Of a DNA stretch of 64,000 nucleotides, positions 8,224 to 16,947 are shown one piece after another. The notes below the pieces were generated by a model, which made no database searches, was not told the DNA's origin, and worked only from the letters and a program-made list of their open reading frames with translations. A program made the translations under genes and the position numbers. Numbering within the stretch: the stretch's first letter is position 1; every line of letters begins with the position of its first letter. Source of the stretch: Phaeobacter gallaeciensis (GTDB lineage: Bacteria > Pseudomonadota > Alphaproteobacteria > Rhodobacterales > Rhodobacteraceae); contig NZ_CP015124.1 of NCBI RefSeq assembly GCF_001678945.1, forward strand, positions 1 to 64,000, given 5' to 3'.

Positions 8224-8646
8224 ATGGCTTTGGCTTTTGATGCGGCGGGGCTGACCGCCTATATGGCGGAGATCTTTCCGCAGGTGGCGGATGATTTCGC
8301 GGTGGATGAACTGTCTGAGACAGGTATCACCATGCGGCTGCTGACGGCAGAACGGCACCTGCGACCGGGCGGCACTGTGTCTGGCCCTTCGATGTTCGCG
8401 CTGGCTGATGTGACGGTCTACGGGCTGGTACTATCCCGGCTGGGGCGCAAGGCGCTGGCGGTGACCACCAATTGCTCGCTTGATTTCATGCGCAAGCCCG
8501 AGGCGGGTGTCGATCTGATCGCCAAAGGAACTCTGTTGAAACTGGGCCGCTCGCTGGCTGTGGGCGATGTGCATATGTATTCGGAAGGTTCGGACAAGAT
8601 GGTGGCGCGCTCCACCATGACCTATTCAATTCCGCCGGAAAAATAG
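8224..8646 (+). CDS. PaaI-type hotdog thioesterase
   Basis: The 140-aa protein has the hotdog-fold thioesterase signature HLRPGGTVSGPSMFALADVT followed by ALAVTTNCSLDFMRKPEAG, typical of PaaI/YbgC-like acyl-CoA thioesterases that act as tetramers. The start at 8224 is preceded by GGGAGAAGGA; an ATG at 8185 exists but lacks family similarity. The neighbouring crotonase gene is divergent. The substrate cannot be told from sequence. Confidence 0.87.
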   Translation: MALAFDAAGLTAYMAEIFPQVADDFAVDELSETGITMRLLTAERHLRPGGTVSGPSMFALADVTVYGLVLSRLGRKALAVTTNCSLDFMRKPEAGVDLIAKGTLLKLGRSLAVGDVHMYSEGSDKMVARSTMTYSIPPEK

Positions 8647-8649
8647 GGG

Positions 8650-9540
8650 TCAGAGGGTGCGCGCCAGAGGTTCACCGACTTTCACAAGGGTTTCCAAGCC
8701 TTTGGAACTGTTGGTGATTAGGTCGTCGCTGAACTGGACCTTCCCGGGTTCAAAGACCACGACGACGGTGGAGCCGCCGAACTTGAAATAGCCCTTTTCG
8801 TCCATCTTCTCGACCCGGCCACTGGTGCGGGTGTTGACGATGGACCCCACGCCAAAGGCGCCGACCTCGACAAAGCACATGGTGCCCGCCGTGTCCGTGT
8901 CGATCAGGGTCAGGCTGCGCTTGTTGTCACCAAAAACATCCGGCCCGGCGCCAAGCGCGATGGGGTTCACCGAATGCAGCGCGCCGGGTATGTCGCGGGT
9001 TTCGGTAATCTGGCCTGCGGTCGGAAAATGATACCTGTGATAATCGGCGGGGCACAGGCGGACAATGGCGAGGGCACCGCCCAGAAACCGCTCGTGCAGG
9101 CCGGGCAGCATTGTACGGATCGACATCGGGTGCCCTTTGACCGGGACAAAAACGTCCTCCTCCAGTTTGGGGAACACCAAGACGCGCCCATCCGCCGGGG
9201 AGACGATGTCGTTCAGCTCATCGCTATAGGGGCGGGTTTCCGGTTTCAGGTGCCGCACAAAGAAATCGTTAAAGCAGCGAAAGCTGGAGACCGGATCGCG
9301 GGCCTCGTCCATGTCAATCGACAGTTCCTCGATGACCGCGGCGATCTTGCGCCGGGACAGGGGCGAGTCGAACCACAGCCCGAACAGGCGGCTAACCAAA
9401 GAGGATCGGAACAGTGCGTGCTCCAGCAGGTTGGAGCCTGCGTCCTGATAAGCCCAGCGGATCCATTCCTCGCCAAGGATCACCTCGTCGAAAACCGTGC
9501 CGCTTGCCCGGTCGACCACCTTGATCGGAGTATTCGTCAT
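8650..9540 (-). CDS. psd: Phosphatidylserine decarboxylase proenzyme
   Basis: Psd converts phosphatidylserine to phosphatidylethanolamine and is a self-cleaving pyruvoyl enzyme. The 296-aa proenzyme shows SPADGRV (Asp117), DYHRYHFP (His168) and FKFGGSTVVV (cleavage before Ser257, which becomes the pyruvoyl group), the Asp-His-Ser set for autoprocessing. The GGST form replaces the LGST found in E. coli. Length is in the range for type I enzymes. It is convergent with the thioesterase gene (3-bp gap). I find no pssA in the window. Confidence 0.93.
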   Translation of the reverse strand: MTNTPIKVVDRASGTVFDEVILGEEWIRWAYQDAGSNLLEHALFRSSLVSRLFGLWFDSPLSRRKIAAVIEELSIDMDEARDPVSSFRCFNDFFVRHLKPETRPYSDELNDIVSPADGRVLVFPKLEEDVFVPVKGHPMSIRTMLPGLHERFLGGALAIVRLCPADYHRYHFPTAGQITETRDIPGALHSVNPIALGAGPDVFGDNKRSLTLIDTDTAGTMCFVEVGAFGVGSIVNTRTSGRVEKMDEKGYFKFGGSTVVVVFEPGKVQFSDDLITNSSKGLETLVKVGEPLARTL

Positions 9541-9739
9541 CTATCCGCCTTGTCGCTTGTCCGGCCTGTCTGGCCCTTGGCGATGAGGTAGCAGAGTGCG
9601 CGCAGAAGGCTCAAGAGCGGAATGCAACAGGGGCGGAGGGCCGCAGGGCCAGACCGTTGCCTCACGCGCGGACGCCAGGGTAACGGGACCTCAGCTGTTT
9701 GGTGCAACACTTTGCCATTAAACAGCAAAGAGTGTCCGG

Positions 9740-10351
9740 ATGCAGGTCAGACAGATTGCCGAAGAGATCGTCGAGCGCGAAGGCGGTTATGTGAATGATC
9801 CCGGTGATCCGGGCGGGGCCACCAAACACGGGATCACGATCGGGACCCTGAAACGGCTGGGAATTGATGTCACCGGTGACGGGCAGGTCGACACCGGGGA
9901 TGTGAAGGCGCTGAGCCGCGAAGAGGCGGTGGATATCTTCATCCGCTGGTATTTCGAACGCCCAGGAATCGCCCGCTTGCCAGAGGCGCTCCAGGCATCG
10001 GTGTTCGATATGTACGTCAATTCCGGCGCTAACGCGGTGCGGATCCTGCAGGGGCTGTTGCGGGAGATGGGGTTCGACATTGTGGTGGATGGGGTGATTG
10101 GGACGCAGACTGCGGCGGCCGCACTGCGGGCGGCGCAGGTGGATGCAAAGAGCCTGCACGACGCCTACGGCATTGCCCGGCGCAGCTACTATTTCGACTT
10201 GGCAGACCGGCGTCCGGCCAGCCGCAAATACGCCCGGACCCGCGCGGGCGGCAAGGGCGGATGGATCCGGCGCGCCGAGACCTTCATCAGCAAAAAATAC
10301 CACATGGACCGGCAGGCCTTTGCCCGGCGGGTCGCATCGTGGCAGGGATGA
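9740..10351 (+). CDS. GH108-type peptidoglycan hydrolase (endolysin), probable GTA release lysozyme
   Basis: The 203-aa protein begins with the glycosyl hydrolase 108 catalytic motif EREGGYVNDPGDPGGATKHG (Glu14 likely catalytic). A peptidoglycan-binding_3-type C-terminal half follows (about 105-200, DGVIGTQTAAAL, RRSYYFDLADRRPASRKYARG-like). There is no signal peptide, so export needs a holin, which is encoded next with an ATGA overlap. In Rhodobacter capsulatus an endolysin/holin pair located away from the GTA structural cluster (rcc00555/rcc00556) releases gene transfer agent. I infer the same role from domain pairing and absence of any phage genes here. Confidence 0.88.
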   Translation: MQVRQIAEEIVEREGGYVNDPGDPGGATKHGITIGTLKRLGIDVTGDGQVDTGDVKALSREEAVDIFIRWYFERPGIARLPEALQASVFDMYVNSGANAVRILQGLLREMGFDIVVDGVIGTQTAAAALRAAQVDAKSLHDAYGIARRSYYFDLADRRPASRKYARTRAGGKGGWIRRAETFISKKYHMDRQAFARRVASWQG

Positions 10352-10905
10352 AAACGATGATCGCAGGTTTGGTTCGCTTGCTGTTTGGGCGTAATCGCAA
10401 TGTGTTGCGTGAAACAGTTGAGGTGTTTCGGGAAAACGCAGAGGCCGGTGCAGAGCGGGCCAGCCGGGCGCAAGGCGCGGCGCTGCAGCAGTTCGCGGCA
10501 GAATTCCGTGCTGAACGGCGTAGCGGGTTTGATCGGGTGATGGATGGGATCAACCGGCTGCCAAGGCCGCTGTTGGCGCTCGGGACAGTGGGGCTGATGG
10601 TGAGCGCAATGGCCAACCCCTCATGGTTTGCAGCCCGGATGCAGGGGCTGGCGGCCGTGCCCGAACCGTTGTGGTGGCTGCTGGGGGTTATCGTCTCGTT
10701 CTATTTTGGCGCGCGCCATCAAATCAAAAGCCAGGAATTCCAGCGGAGCCTTGCGGAAGTTGCTGCACGAATACCCCAAGCGCTGGAGGGGCCTGCACCT
10801 GTGCAAAATGACAAGCCGCCATCCCAGATCGAAGTTGAGAACCCGGCGTTGCAGGCATGGAAGGAAAGCCAGTTCAGGCTGTCACAGGCCGACCCCGCAG
10901 AGTAA
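10348..10905 (+). CDS. Holin-family membrane protein, partner of the endolysin
   Basis: The 185-aa protein starts at ATG 10348, overlapping the endolysin stop (ATGA). Residues about 70-95 (PLLALGTVGLMVSAMANPSW) and about 105-125 (EPLWWLLGVIVSFYFGARHQ) are membrane segments; the N-terminus is a charged amphipathic region and the C-terminus is soluble and acidic. This fits the three-TM holin family found next to GH108 lysozymes in Rhodobacterales. It probably permeabilises the inner membrane so that the endolysin reaches the wall. ccmF follows 79 bp later in the same direction. Confidence 0.82.
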   Translation: MKTMIAGLVRLLFGRNRNVLRETVEVFRENAEAGAERASRAQGAALQQFAAEFRAERRSGFDRVMDGINRLPRPLLALGTVGLMVSAMANPSWFAARMQGLAAVPEPLWWLLGVIVSFYFGARHQIKSQEFQRSLAEVAARIPQALEGPAPVQNDKPPSQIEVENPALQAWKESQFRLSQADPAE

Positions 10906-10984
10906 GCGCGCAATCGCCTCCTGCGGCGGCTGGACGCGCCAAATGCCATTGGCGCCGCCCCGGCGAAAGATTATAGACAGAGGT

Positions 10985-12952
10985 ATGATTACAGAACTCG
11001 GTCACTTCGCCCTCATCCTCGCCTTTCTGGTTGCCATCGTGCAGATGGTTGTCCCTATGATCGGCGCCCATAAACGCTGGCCCGGCTGGATGGCCGTCGC
11101 CGAACCTGCGGCACAGGCGCAGTTCTTCTTTACCGCTTTTGCCTTTGCGGCGCTGGTCTGGGCCTTCGTGACCTCGGATTTCTCGCTGCGGCTGGTGACT
11201 CTCAACAGCCATTCGGCCAAGCCGATGCTTTACAAAATCTCGGGCACCTGGGGGAACCACGAAGGCTCCATGCTGCTCTGGGTGCTGATTGTCAGCCTGT
11301 TCGGCGCAGTGGCCTCGGTCTTCGGCGGCGGCTTGCCGCAGACGCTGAAGGCGCGGGTTCTTTCGGTTCAGGCCGCCATTGGCGTTGCCTTCTTTGCCTT
11401 CATTCTGTTCACATCGAACCCGTTCCTGCGGCTGGTGTCGCCGCCGTTTGACGGGCAGGATCTGAACCCGCTGCTGCAGGACCCGGGCCTCGCCTTTCAC
11501 CCGCCATTCCTGTACCTCGGCTATGTTGGGCTTTCGATGGCGTTTTCCTTTGCCGTGGCAGCCCTGATCGAGGGGCGCATTGATGCCGCTTGGGGACGCT
11601 GGGTGCGGCCCTGGACGCTTGCCGCCTGGATTTTCCTGACCATCGGCATCGCGCTGGGATCCTGGTGGGCCTATTACGAGCTGGGTTGGGGTGGCTTCTG
11701 GTTCTGGGACCCGGTGGAAAACGCCAGCTTCATGCCCTGGCTGCTGGCGGCAGCGCTGCTGCATTCCGCCATCGTGGTGGAAAAACGTGAGTCACTCAAA
11801 AGCTGGACCATCCTGCTGGCCATCCTCGCCTTTGGCTTCTCGCTGATCGGGACCTTTATCGTACGCTCGGGGCTGCTGACCTCGGTGCATGCCTTTGCCA
11901 ACGATCCGGAACGCGGCGTGTTCATCCTCTTTATCCTGGCCTTCTTTACCGGCGGGGCGCTGACGCTGTTCGCGGCGCGGGCCCAGCAGATGCAGGCCAA
12001 GGGCGTCTTTGGCATCGTCAGTCGCGAAGGCGCGCTGGTGGCCAACAACATCCTGCTGGCCGTGAGCTGCTTTGTGGTGTTCTTTGGCACGCTCTGGCCG
12101 ATCGTGGCCGAAATGGCCTTTGCCCGCAAACTGAGCGTCGGGCCGCCCTTCTTCAACGCGGCCTTCACGCCCTTCATGGTGCTCTTGGGAATGATCCTGC
12201 CGGTTGGCGCCATGCTGCCGTGGAAACGCGGTAAGCTGGGCCAGACGATCTGGTACCTGCGCTATGTGCTGGTCCTGTCGGTTGCCTTGGGTGTGCTGGC
12301 CTGGGCCATGCAGACGAGCCGCTCCGGTCTGGGGCCCATCGGGTTGTTCATCGGCTCCTGGGTGGTCTTTGGCGCCGCTGCCGATCTGTGGTCGCGCACC
12401 GGCAAGGTCGGGCAGATCGGGCGCTTGCTGCGCCTGCCGCGCGCCGACTGGGGTAAGGCTGTGGCCCATGCGGGGCTGGGGATCACCATCTTTGCCATTG
12501 CCGGTCTGACGGCGTGGGAAGAGGAAGACATCCGCGTTGCCAAGATCGGAGAGCCCTTCACTGTCGGCGGGTACGAGCTGGTCTTGGATGCGGTCGATCG
12601 CGCGCGGGGGCCGAACTACTTCACCACCATGGCCACCGTCAGCATCTTTAAGGATGGCGCGGATGTTGCTGTGCTTCATCCCGAAAAACGCACCTATCCC
12701 GTGGCGAAGATGCCGACGACAGAGGCGGCCATCGACTACCGTTTGCTGCGCGACCTGTACGTGGTGATCGGCGATCAGCAGGCGGATGGCGGCTGGACCG
12801 TACGGACCTATATCAAACCGCTGGCCAACTGGATCTGGGGCGGCTGTCTGCTCATGGCGCTTGGCGGTTTGCTGAGCCTCAGCGACCGGCGTTTCCGCGT
12901 CGCGGCCGGGGCCCGCAAGGGCGCTGGCGCGGCCAAGGTACCCGCAGAATGA
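10985..12952 (+). CDS. ccmF: Cytochrome c heme lyase subunit CcmF
   Basis: CcmF takes heme from holo-CcmE and, with CcmH, attaches it to apocytochrome c in the periplasm (System I). The 655-aa protein has many membrane helices and the WWD domain (WGGFWFWDPVENASFMPW). Start ATG 10985 (MITELGHFALILAFL) gives the usual length and N-terminus, although the frame is open further upstream. It overlaps ccmH by ATGA. No ccmE lies directly upstream, where it often sits in this group; holin occupies that place. Confidence 0.95.
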   Translation: MITELGHFALILAFLVAIVQMVVPMIGAHKRWPGWMAVAEPAAQAQFFFTAFAFAALVWAFVTSDFSLRLVTLNSHSAKPMLYKISGTWGNHEGSMLLWVLIVSLFGAVASVFGGGLPQTLKARVLSVQAAIGVAFFAFILFTSNPFLRLVSPPFDGQDLNPLLQDPGLAFHPPFLYLGYVGLSMAFSFAVAALIEGRIDAAWGRWVRPWTLAAWIFLTIGIALGSWWAYYELGWGGFWFWDPVENASFMPWLLAAALLHSAIVVEKRESLKSWTILLAILAFGFSLIGTFIVRSGLLTSVHAFANDPERGVFILFILAFFTGGALTLFAARAQQMQAKGVFGIVSREGALVANNILLAVSCFVVFFGTLWPIVAEMAFARKLSVGPPFFNAAFTPFMVLLGMILPVGAMLPWKRGKLGQTIWYLRYVLVLSVALGVLAWAMQTSRSGLGPIGLFIGSWVVFGAAADLWSRTGKVGQIGRLLRLPRADWGKAVAHAGLGITIFAIAGLTAWEEEDIRVAKIGEPFTVGGYELVLDAVDRARGPNYFTTMATVSIFKDGADVAVLHPEKRTYPVAKMPTTEAAIDYRLLRDLYVVIGDQQADGGWTVRTYIKPLANWIWGGCLLMALGGLLSLSDRRFRVAAGARKGAGAAKVPAE

Positions 12953-13443
12953 AGGGCGCGGCTGTGTTGAACCGGTATGCAAAGATTCTGGCGATCACCC
13001 TCATGGGGGCGATCGCGCTGCCTGCGACGCCTGTACTGGCTGTCCAGCCGGATGAGGTCCTGTCCGATCCGGTTTTGGAGGGACGCGCGCGCGAATTGTC
13101 CAAGGACCTGCGCTGCCTTGTCTGCCGCAACGAGAATATCGATGAATCCAACGCCGATCTGGCGCGGGATCTGCGGCTTCTGGTGCGCGAGCGCCTGGTG
13201 GCCGGGGACAGCGATACCGAGGTGATCGATTTCGTGGTCGACCGCTACGGTGAATACGTGCTGCTGCGGCCCACCACCACGGGAGCGAACTGGCTGCTTT
13301 GGGCGGCGGGTCCGCTGATGCTGTTGCTGGCCCTTGGTCTTGGCGCCGGGTATCTGCGTGGACGGGCCAGGGCGCCCGGAACAGCAGAGGCCGGGCTGAG
13401 CCCCGAGGAAGAAGACCGGCTGCGGAAAATTATGGACGAGTGA
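12949..13443 (+). CDS. ccmH: Cytochrome c maturation protein CcmH
   Basis: The 164-aa periplasmic thiol-redox subunit of the heme lyase keeps the apocytochrome CXXCH reduced. It has a signal peptide (about 1-32, ITLMGAIALPATPVLA), the active motif LRCLVCRN with Cys56 and Cys59, the conserved NADLARDLR, and one C-terminal membrane helix (about 108-130). The start overlaps the ccmF stop, so the two are translationally coupled. There is no CcmI-type TPR extension. Confidence 0.95.
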   Translation: MKGAAVLNRYAKILAITLMGAIALPATPVLAVQPDEVLSDPVLEGRARELSKDLRCLVCRNENIDESNADLARDLRLLVRERLVAGDSDTEVIDFVVDRYGEYVLLRPTTTGANWLLWAAGPLMLLLALGLGAGYLRGRARAPGTAEAGLSPEEEDRLRKIMDE

Positions 13444-13557
13444 CGCCGGGTCCGGCTTTTCGACCGCAATGCTTTACGCCACCATGGCTGAAATCACATC
13501 CGCTCTGCGGCGCCACTGGCCCGCGGGGATCCGAGAGAAGACAGACGAGGCCCTCTG

Positions 13558-14334
13558 ATGGACTATAAAGAAATCCAATATTCGCTTGAAAACGGATTGG
13601 CGATCCTGACGCTGAACCGCCCGTCCAAGATGAACGCGCTGACTGGTCAGATGCGGGCCGAATTGACCCATGCCCTGAAACAGGCCGCGAGTGAGGCGCG
13701 CGCGGTGGTGCTGACCGGCGCTGGCAGCGCTTTCTGCTCGGGGCAGGATCTGAGCGATGCCTCCGGCTCTGGCGATCTGGATCTGGAGCGGACGTTGCGC
13801 GACGAATATACGCCGATGCTTGAGGCGCTTTATGATTGCCCGGTTCCGACCATGGCGGCGGTCAACGGTCCTGTGGCCGGGGCAGGGGCCAATCTGGCGC
13901 TGGCAGCCGATGTGGTAATCGCGACCGAGAGCGCCTATTTCCTGCAGGCCTTTGCCCGGATCGGCCTGATGCCCGATGCTGGTGGGACCTGGTTCCTGCC
14001 GCGCCAGATGGGGCTGGCCAAGGCAATGGGCGCGGCCCTGTTCGCTGACAAGATCACGGCCAAGCAGGCCAGCGACTGGGGCATGATCTGGGAAGCGGTG
14101 CCGGATGCAGAGTTCGACGCCCATTGGCGGGCGCGGGCTGCCTATCTGGCCGAGGGGCCGACCAAGGCCTTTGGCACCATCAAGACCGCGATGCGCGGCA
14201 GCTATGATAAAAGCCTGCCCGAACAGCTGTCGATTGAGGCGCAGCTGCAGGGCGAATGCGGCAAGACCCGCGATTTCCTGGAAGGCGTAACTGCCTTCAT
14301 GGAAAAACGCCCAGCCAAGTTCGAAGGGCGCTGA
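13558..14334 (+). CDS. PaaG-like enoyl-CoA hydratase/isomerase family protein
   Basis: The 258-aa crotonase has SAFCSGQDLSDA (57-68) and GPVAGAGANLALAADVV. The hydratase glutamates are replaced (Asn112, Phe132), but Asp140 is present in RIGLMPDAGGTW. That is the arrangement of PaaG, the ring-1,2-epoxyphenylacetyl-CoA isomerase, and of Asp-dependent delta3,delta2-enoyl-CoA isomerases. I infer isomerase rather than hydratase chemistry. No other paa genes are in the window, so the pathway is uncertain. The ribosome site is weak (GACGAGG). A strong terminator follows at 14357-14387. Confidence 0.87.
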   Translation: MDYKEIQYSLENGLAILTLNRPSKMNALTGQMRAELTHALKQAASEARAVVLTGAGSAFCSGQDLSDASGSGDLDLERTLRDEYTPMLEALYDCPVPTMAAVNGPVAGAGANLALAADVVIATESAYFLQAFARIGLMPDAGGTWFLPRQMGLAKAMGAALFADKITAKQASDWGMIWEAVPDAEFDAHWRARAAYLAEGPTKAFGTIKTAMRGSYDKSLPEQLSIEAQLQGECGKTRDFLEGVTAFMEKRPAKFEGR

Positions 14335-14356
14335 AGACAGCCTTATGCAAAAGGAA

Positions 14357-14387
14357 GCCCCCGCCGGTTATTCCGGCGGGGGTTTTT
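14357..14387 (+). terminator. Rho-independent terminator after the PaaG-like gene
   Basis: A perfect 10-bp stem CCCCCGCCGG/CCGGCGGGGG with a five-base loop is followed by TTTTT. The reverse strand reads CTTCCTTTT after the stem, so it may also stop the RTX gene that converges from the right. Confidence 0.93.
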
Positions 14388-14398
14388 CATTTCAGTTA

Positions 14399-15271
14399 TC
14401 AGATCGTAGGTCTCGCGCTAGCGCCATCGGCAAACAGCCGGATATGGCGGTCTGGATCGAACTGTCCATCCTGATCCAGAACCCGCAGGACCTCGACCCC
14501 GTCTGCCAGGACGATAGCATCGCTGCCCCCATCCTCATTCTCTTGATTGAAGACAGAGAACCGCGGTGGTGGGCCGTCTTCGGGATTGAAACCGTAGACG
14601 ATCTGATCCTCGCCCGGCTCGAAATCAGTAATGGTGGCAGCCTCGGTGGTTTCCAGCCAACGACCGGCGAAAAATTCATCCGCGCCGTCGCCGCCAGTCA
14701 CGGTATCATCGCGGCCAAAGAGGATAAGATCATCCCCGGCGCCGCCATTCACGGCATCGCCACCGGTATCGACATCGGCCCGGATGGCGCCGGAGGGATG
14801 CAGATCAAAACGGCTGACCCATAGGACGTCATCGCCTTCTCCCCCGTTGATGGTGTCGCTCCCTTGACCCTCAATGACTCCGTCATTTCCCTGACCACCA
14901 AATATGGTGTCATTGCCTTCGGCACCGGTCAGCAGATCGTTGCCGTCGCCGCCGGAGACCAAATCGTTGCCAAAGCCTCCCATCAACGTGTCACTGCCAC
15001 TATCGCCAAACAGACGATCATTTCCCCCACGACCGTCGATTTCGTCATTTCCGGAGCGTCCCGCGATGGATTCACCTGCGTTAGTGCCTGTAAGCGAGTC
15101 ATCCCCGCTGCTGCCTTCGATCAATTCGCCCGGTGGGGTCGTGTTACCATTTCCTGGGGGGGAGGGCAGATCGCTGAGATCGTCATCGGGCAGGTTATCT
15201 CCATCATCGCTGGAGTCCATGATCAGCCCGGCAAAAAGGCCAAGAGAAACAAGCGCGAAAAGAGCAATCAT
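14399..15271 (-). CDS. Hemolysin-type calcium-binding (RTX repeat) protein
   Basis: The 290-aa protein starts with a hydrophobic anchor-like segment (MIALFALVSLGLFAGLIMD). An Asp/Pro-rich linker follows, then about eight nonapeptide RTX repeats of the GGxGxDxLx type (for example GRGGNDRLFGDSGSDTL and GGAGDDLILFG, residues about 65-200) that form a Ca-binding parallel beta roll. The tail contains TITDFEPGEDQIVYGF, typical of proteins exported by type I systems. It lacks a catalytic domain. Its gene stands alone with no ABC exporter nearby. Function at the cell surface is unknown. Confidence 0.88.
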   Translation of the reverse strand: MIALFALVSLGLFAGLIMDSSDDGDNLPDDDLSDLPSPPGNGNTTPPGELIEGSSGDDSLTGTNAGESIAGRSGNDEIDGRGGNDRLFGDSGSDTLMGGFGNDLVSGGDGNDLLTGAEGNDTIFGGQGNDGVIEGQGSDTINGGEGDDVLWVSRFDLHPSGAIRADVDTGGDAVNGGAGDDLILFGRDDTVTGGDGADEFFAGRWLETTEAATITDFEPGEDQIVYGFNPEDGPPPRFSVFNQENEDGGSDAIVLADGVEVLRVLDQDGQFDPDRHIRLFADGASARPTI

Positions 15272-15466
15272 AGGGTCGTCCTGAAATTGTTTAATACAAC
15301 TTATAGAAAATTAACCCCGAGAGGTGAGTGAGTCAATTTTTAATAGAAAACAAACTTTTACCACCGTTTCCCTACGGGCGACAATGCGTATGTGGGCGCC
15401 CGAAATTCGCCGGAGCAGGAGTTTTTTCGCCTTTGCACGCAAAGGCCGGAGGTGACCGCCACGCCC

Positions 15467-15502
15467 AAAAAAACGCCCCGCACCCAGAAGGTGCGAGGCG
15501 TC
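15467..15502 (-). terminator. Rho-independent terminator of gltA
   Basis: Read on the minus strand, ACGCCTCGCACC TTCT GGGTGCGGGGCGT forms a 12-bp stem with one mismatch and is followed by seven T residues. It begins about 20 bp past the gltA stop at 15524. The 15272-15466 stretch beyond it, up to the RTX gene, holds no gene I can support. Confidence 0.93.
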
Positions 15503-15523
15503 CAATCAAGGCTGATATGCCGA

Positions 15524-16819
15524 TCAGCGGTTCTCGATATCCACGTAATCGCGGGCGGTTTCGCCGAGGTACAGCTGACGCGGGCGACCGATTTTGTTCT
15601 GTGGGTCTGCGATCATCTCTTTCCACTGCGAGATCCAGCCGACGGTGCGCGACAGCGCGAAGATCGGCGTGAACATCGAGGTCGGGAAGCCCATCGCCTC
15701 CAGGATGATGCCCGAGTAGAAGTCGACGTTCGGGAACAGTTTCTTCTCGATGAAGTAGGGGTCGTTGAGCGCGGTCTGTTCCAGCTCCTTGGCAACCTGC
15801 AGCAGCGGGTTGTCTTCGACGCCGAGCAGTTCCAGAACCTCATCCGCGGACTGTTTCAAAACCTTGGCGCGCGGGTCGGTGTTTTTGTACACGCGGTGAC
15901 CAAAGCCCATTAGGCGGAACGGATCGTTCTTGTCCTTGGCGCGGGCGATGAATTCGGGGATCTTGTCGACGGTGCCGATTTCTTTCAGCATCTCGAGGCA
16001 AGCCTGGTTGGCGCCGCCATGGGCAGGACCCCAGAGGCAGGCGATACCAGCCGCGATACAGGCGAACGGGTTTGCACCGGAAGAGGACGCCAGACGCACG
16101 GTCGAGGTCGAAGCGTTCTGTTCGTGGTCCGCGTGCAGGATAAAGATCCGGTCCATGGCGCGGGCGAGGATCGGGTCGACGTGGTATTCTTCGGCCGGGA
16201 CCGAGAAACACATGTGCAGGAAGTTCGCGGCGTAATCCAGATCGTTGCGCGGATAGACGAAGGGCTGACCGATCGAATATTTATAGGCCATCGCGGCGAT
16301 GGTCGGCAGTTTTGCGATCAGGCGGATCGAGGCGACCTCGCGCTGCCACGGATCGGCGATATCGGTGGAGTCGTGGTAGAAGGCGGACATCGCGCCAACC
16401 ACACCAACCAGGGTCGCCATCGGGTGCGCATCGCGGCGGAAACCACGGAAGAAGTTGTGCATCTGCTCGTGCACCATGGTGTGACGGGTCACACGCGCTT
16501 CGAAATCTTCCAGCTGAGCAGCGGTCGGCAGCTCACCGTAAAGCAGCAGGTAGCAGACTTCGAGGTGGTGCGAATTGGCTGCAAGTTGGTCGATCGGGTA
16601 GCCACGGTGCAGCAGCTCGCCCTTGCCACCATCGATGAAGGTGATGGTGCTGTCGCAGCTTGCGGTTGAGGTGAAGCCCGGATCGTACGTGAAGACACCG
16701 GCCTGCGCGTAGAGTTTGCGGATGTCGAGAACATCGGGCCCGGCTGTCGGAGAGAAGATGGGAAGCTCGTAAGTTTCGCCATTCAGGCTGAGCTGGGCTG
16801 TCTTATTGGTATCGGTCAT
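15524..16819 (-). CDS. gltA: Citrate synthase
   Basis: This enzyme condenses acetyl-CoA and oxaloacetate at the entry to the TCA cycle. The 431-aa protein is the type II (hexameric, Gram-negative) form, with [34 protein letters not shown] (catalytic His), [17 protein letters not shown] and [15 protein letters not shown] (catalytic His). An AGGAAGGG ribosome site precedes ATG 16819. The gene lies 128 bp after gltX in the same direction, with two hairpins in the gap, and ends at a strong terminator. Confidence 0.98.
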   Translation of the reverse strand: MTDTNKTAQLSLNGETYELPIFSPTAGPDVLDIRKLYAQAGVFTYDPGFTSTASCDSTITFIDGGKGELLHRGYPIDQLAANSHHLEVCYLLLYGELPTAAQLEDFEARVTRHTMVHEQMHNFFRGFRRDAHPMATLVGVVGAMSAFYHDSTDIADPWQREVASIRLIAKLPTIAAMAYKYSIGQPFVYPRNDLDYAANFLHMCFSVPAEEYHVDPILARAMDRIFILHADHEQNASTSTVRLASSSGANPFACIAAGIACLWGPAHGGANQACLEMLKEIGTVDKIPEFIARAKDKNDPFRLMGFGHRVYKNTDPRAKVLKQSADEVLELLGVEDNPLLQVAKELEQTALNDPYFIEKKLFPNVDFYSGIILEAMGFPTSMFTPIFALSRTVGWISQWKEMIADPQNKIGRPRQLYLGETARDYVDIENR

Positions 16820-16840
16820 AGATGTCCCTTCCTGTTACAG

Positions 16841-16904
16841 GCACGAAAACCCGGAGAAATCCGGGCTTCGTGCAGGCAGCACCTGCGCGTGGACTGCGCA
16901 GGTG
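16841..16904 (-). other. Two adjacent hairpins between gltX and gltA
   Basis: Hairpin one (16841-16873) has arms GCACGAA/TTCGTGC enclosing CCCGG/CCGGG; on the minus strand the inner stem is followed by TTTTCGTGC, so it could act as a gltX terminator. Hairpin two (16880-16904) has a perfect 9-bp stem CACCTGCGC/GCGCAGGTG. They lie 20-85 bp upstream of the gltA start, so they either separate gltX from gltA transcripts or form a gltA leader structure. I recognise no riboswitch family. Confidence 0.55.
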
Positions 16905-16947
16905 AGGTCGTATCGAAGCAGACTTACCCAAGGGTTAAGAGGCGGGA

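Noticed and set aside
9740..10905. Prophage remnant
   Set aside because: Only a lysozyme and holin are present. There is no integrase, capsid, tail or repressor gene and no attachment repeat, so a host-maintained GTA lysis pair is the better reading.
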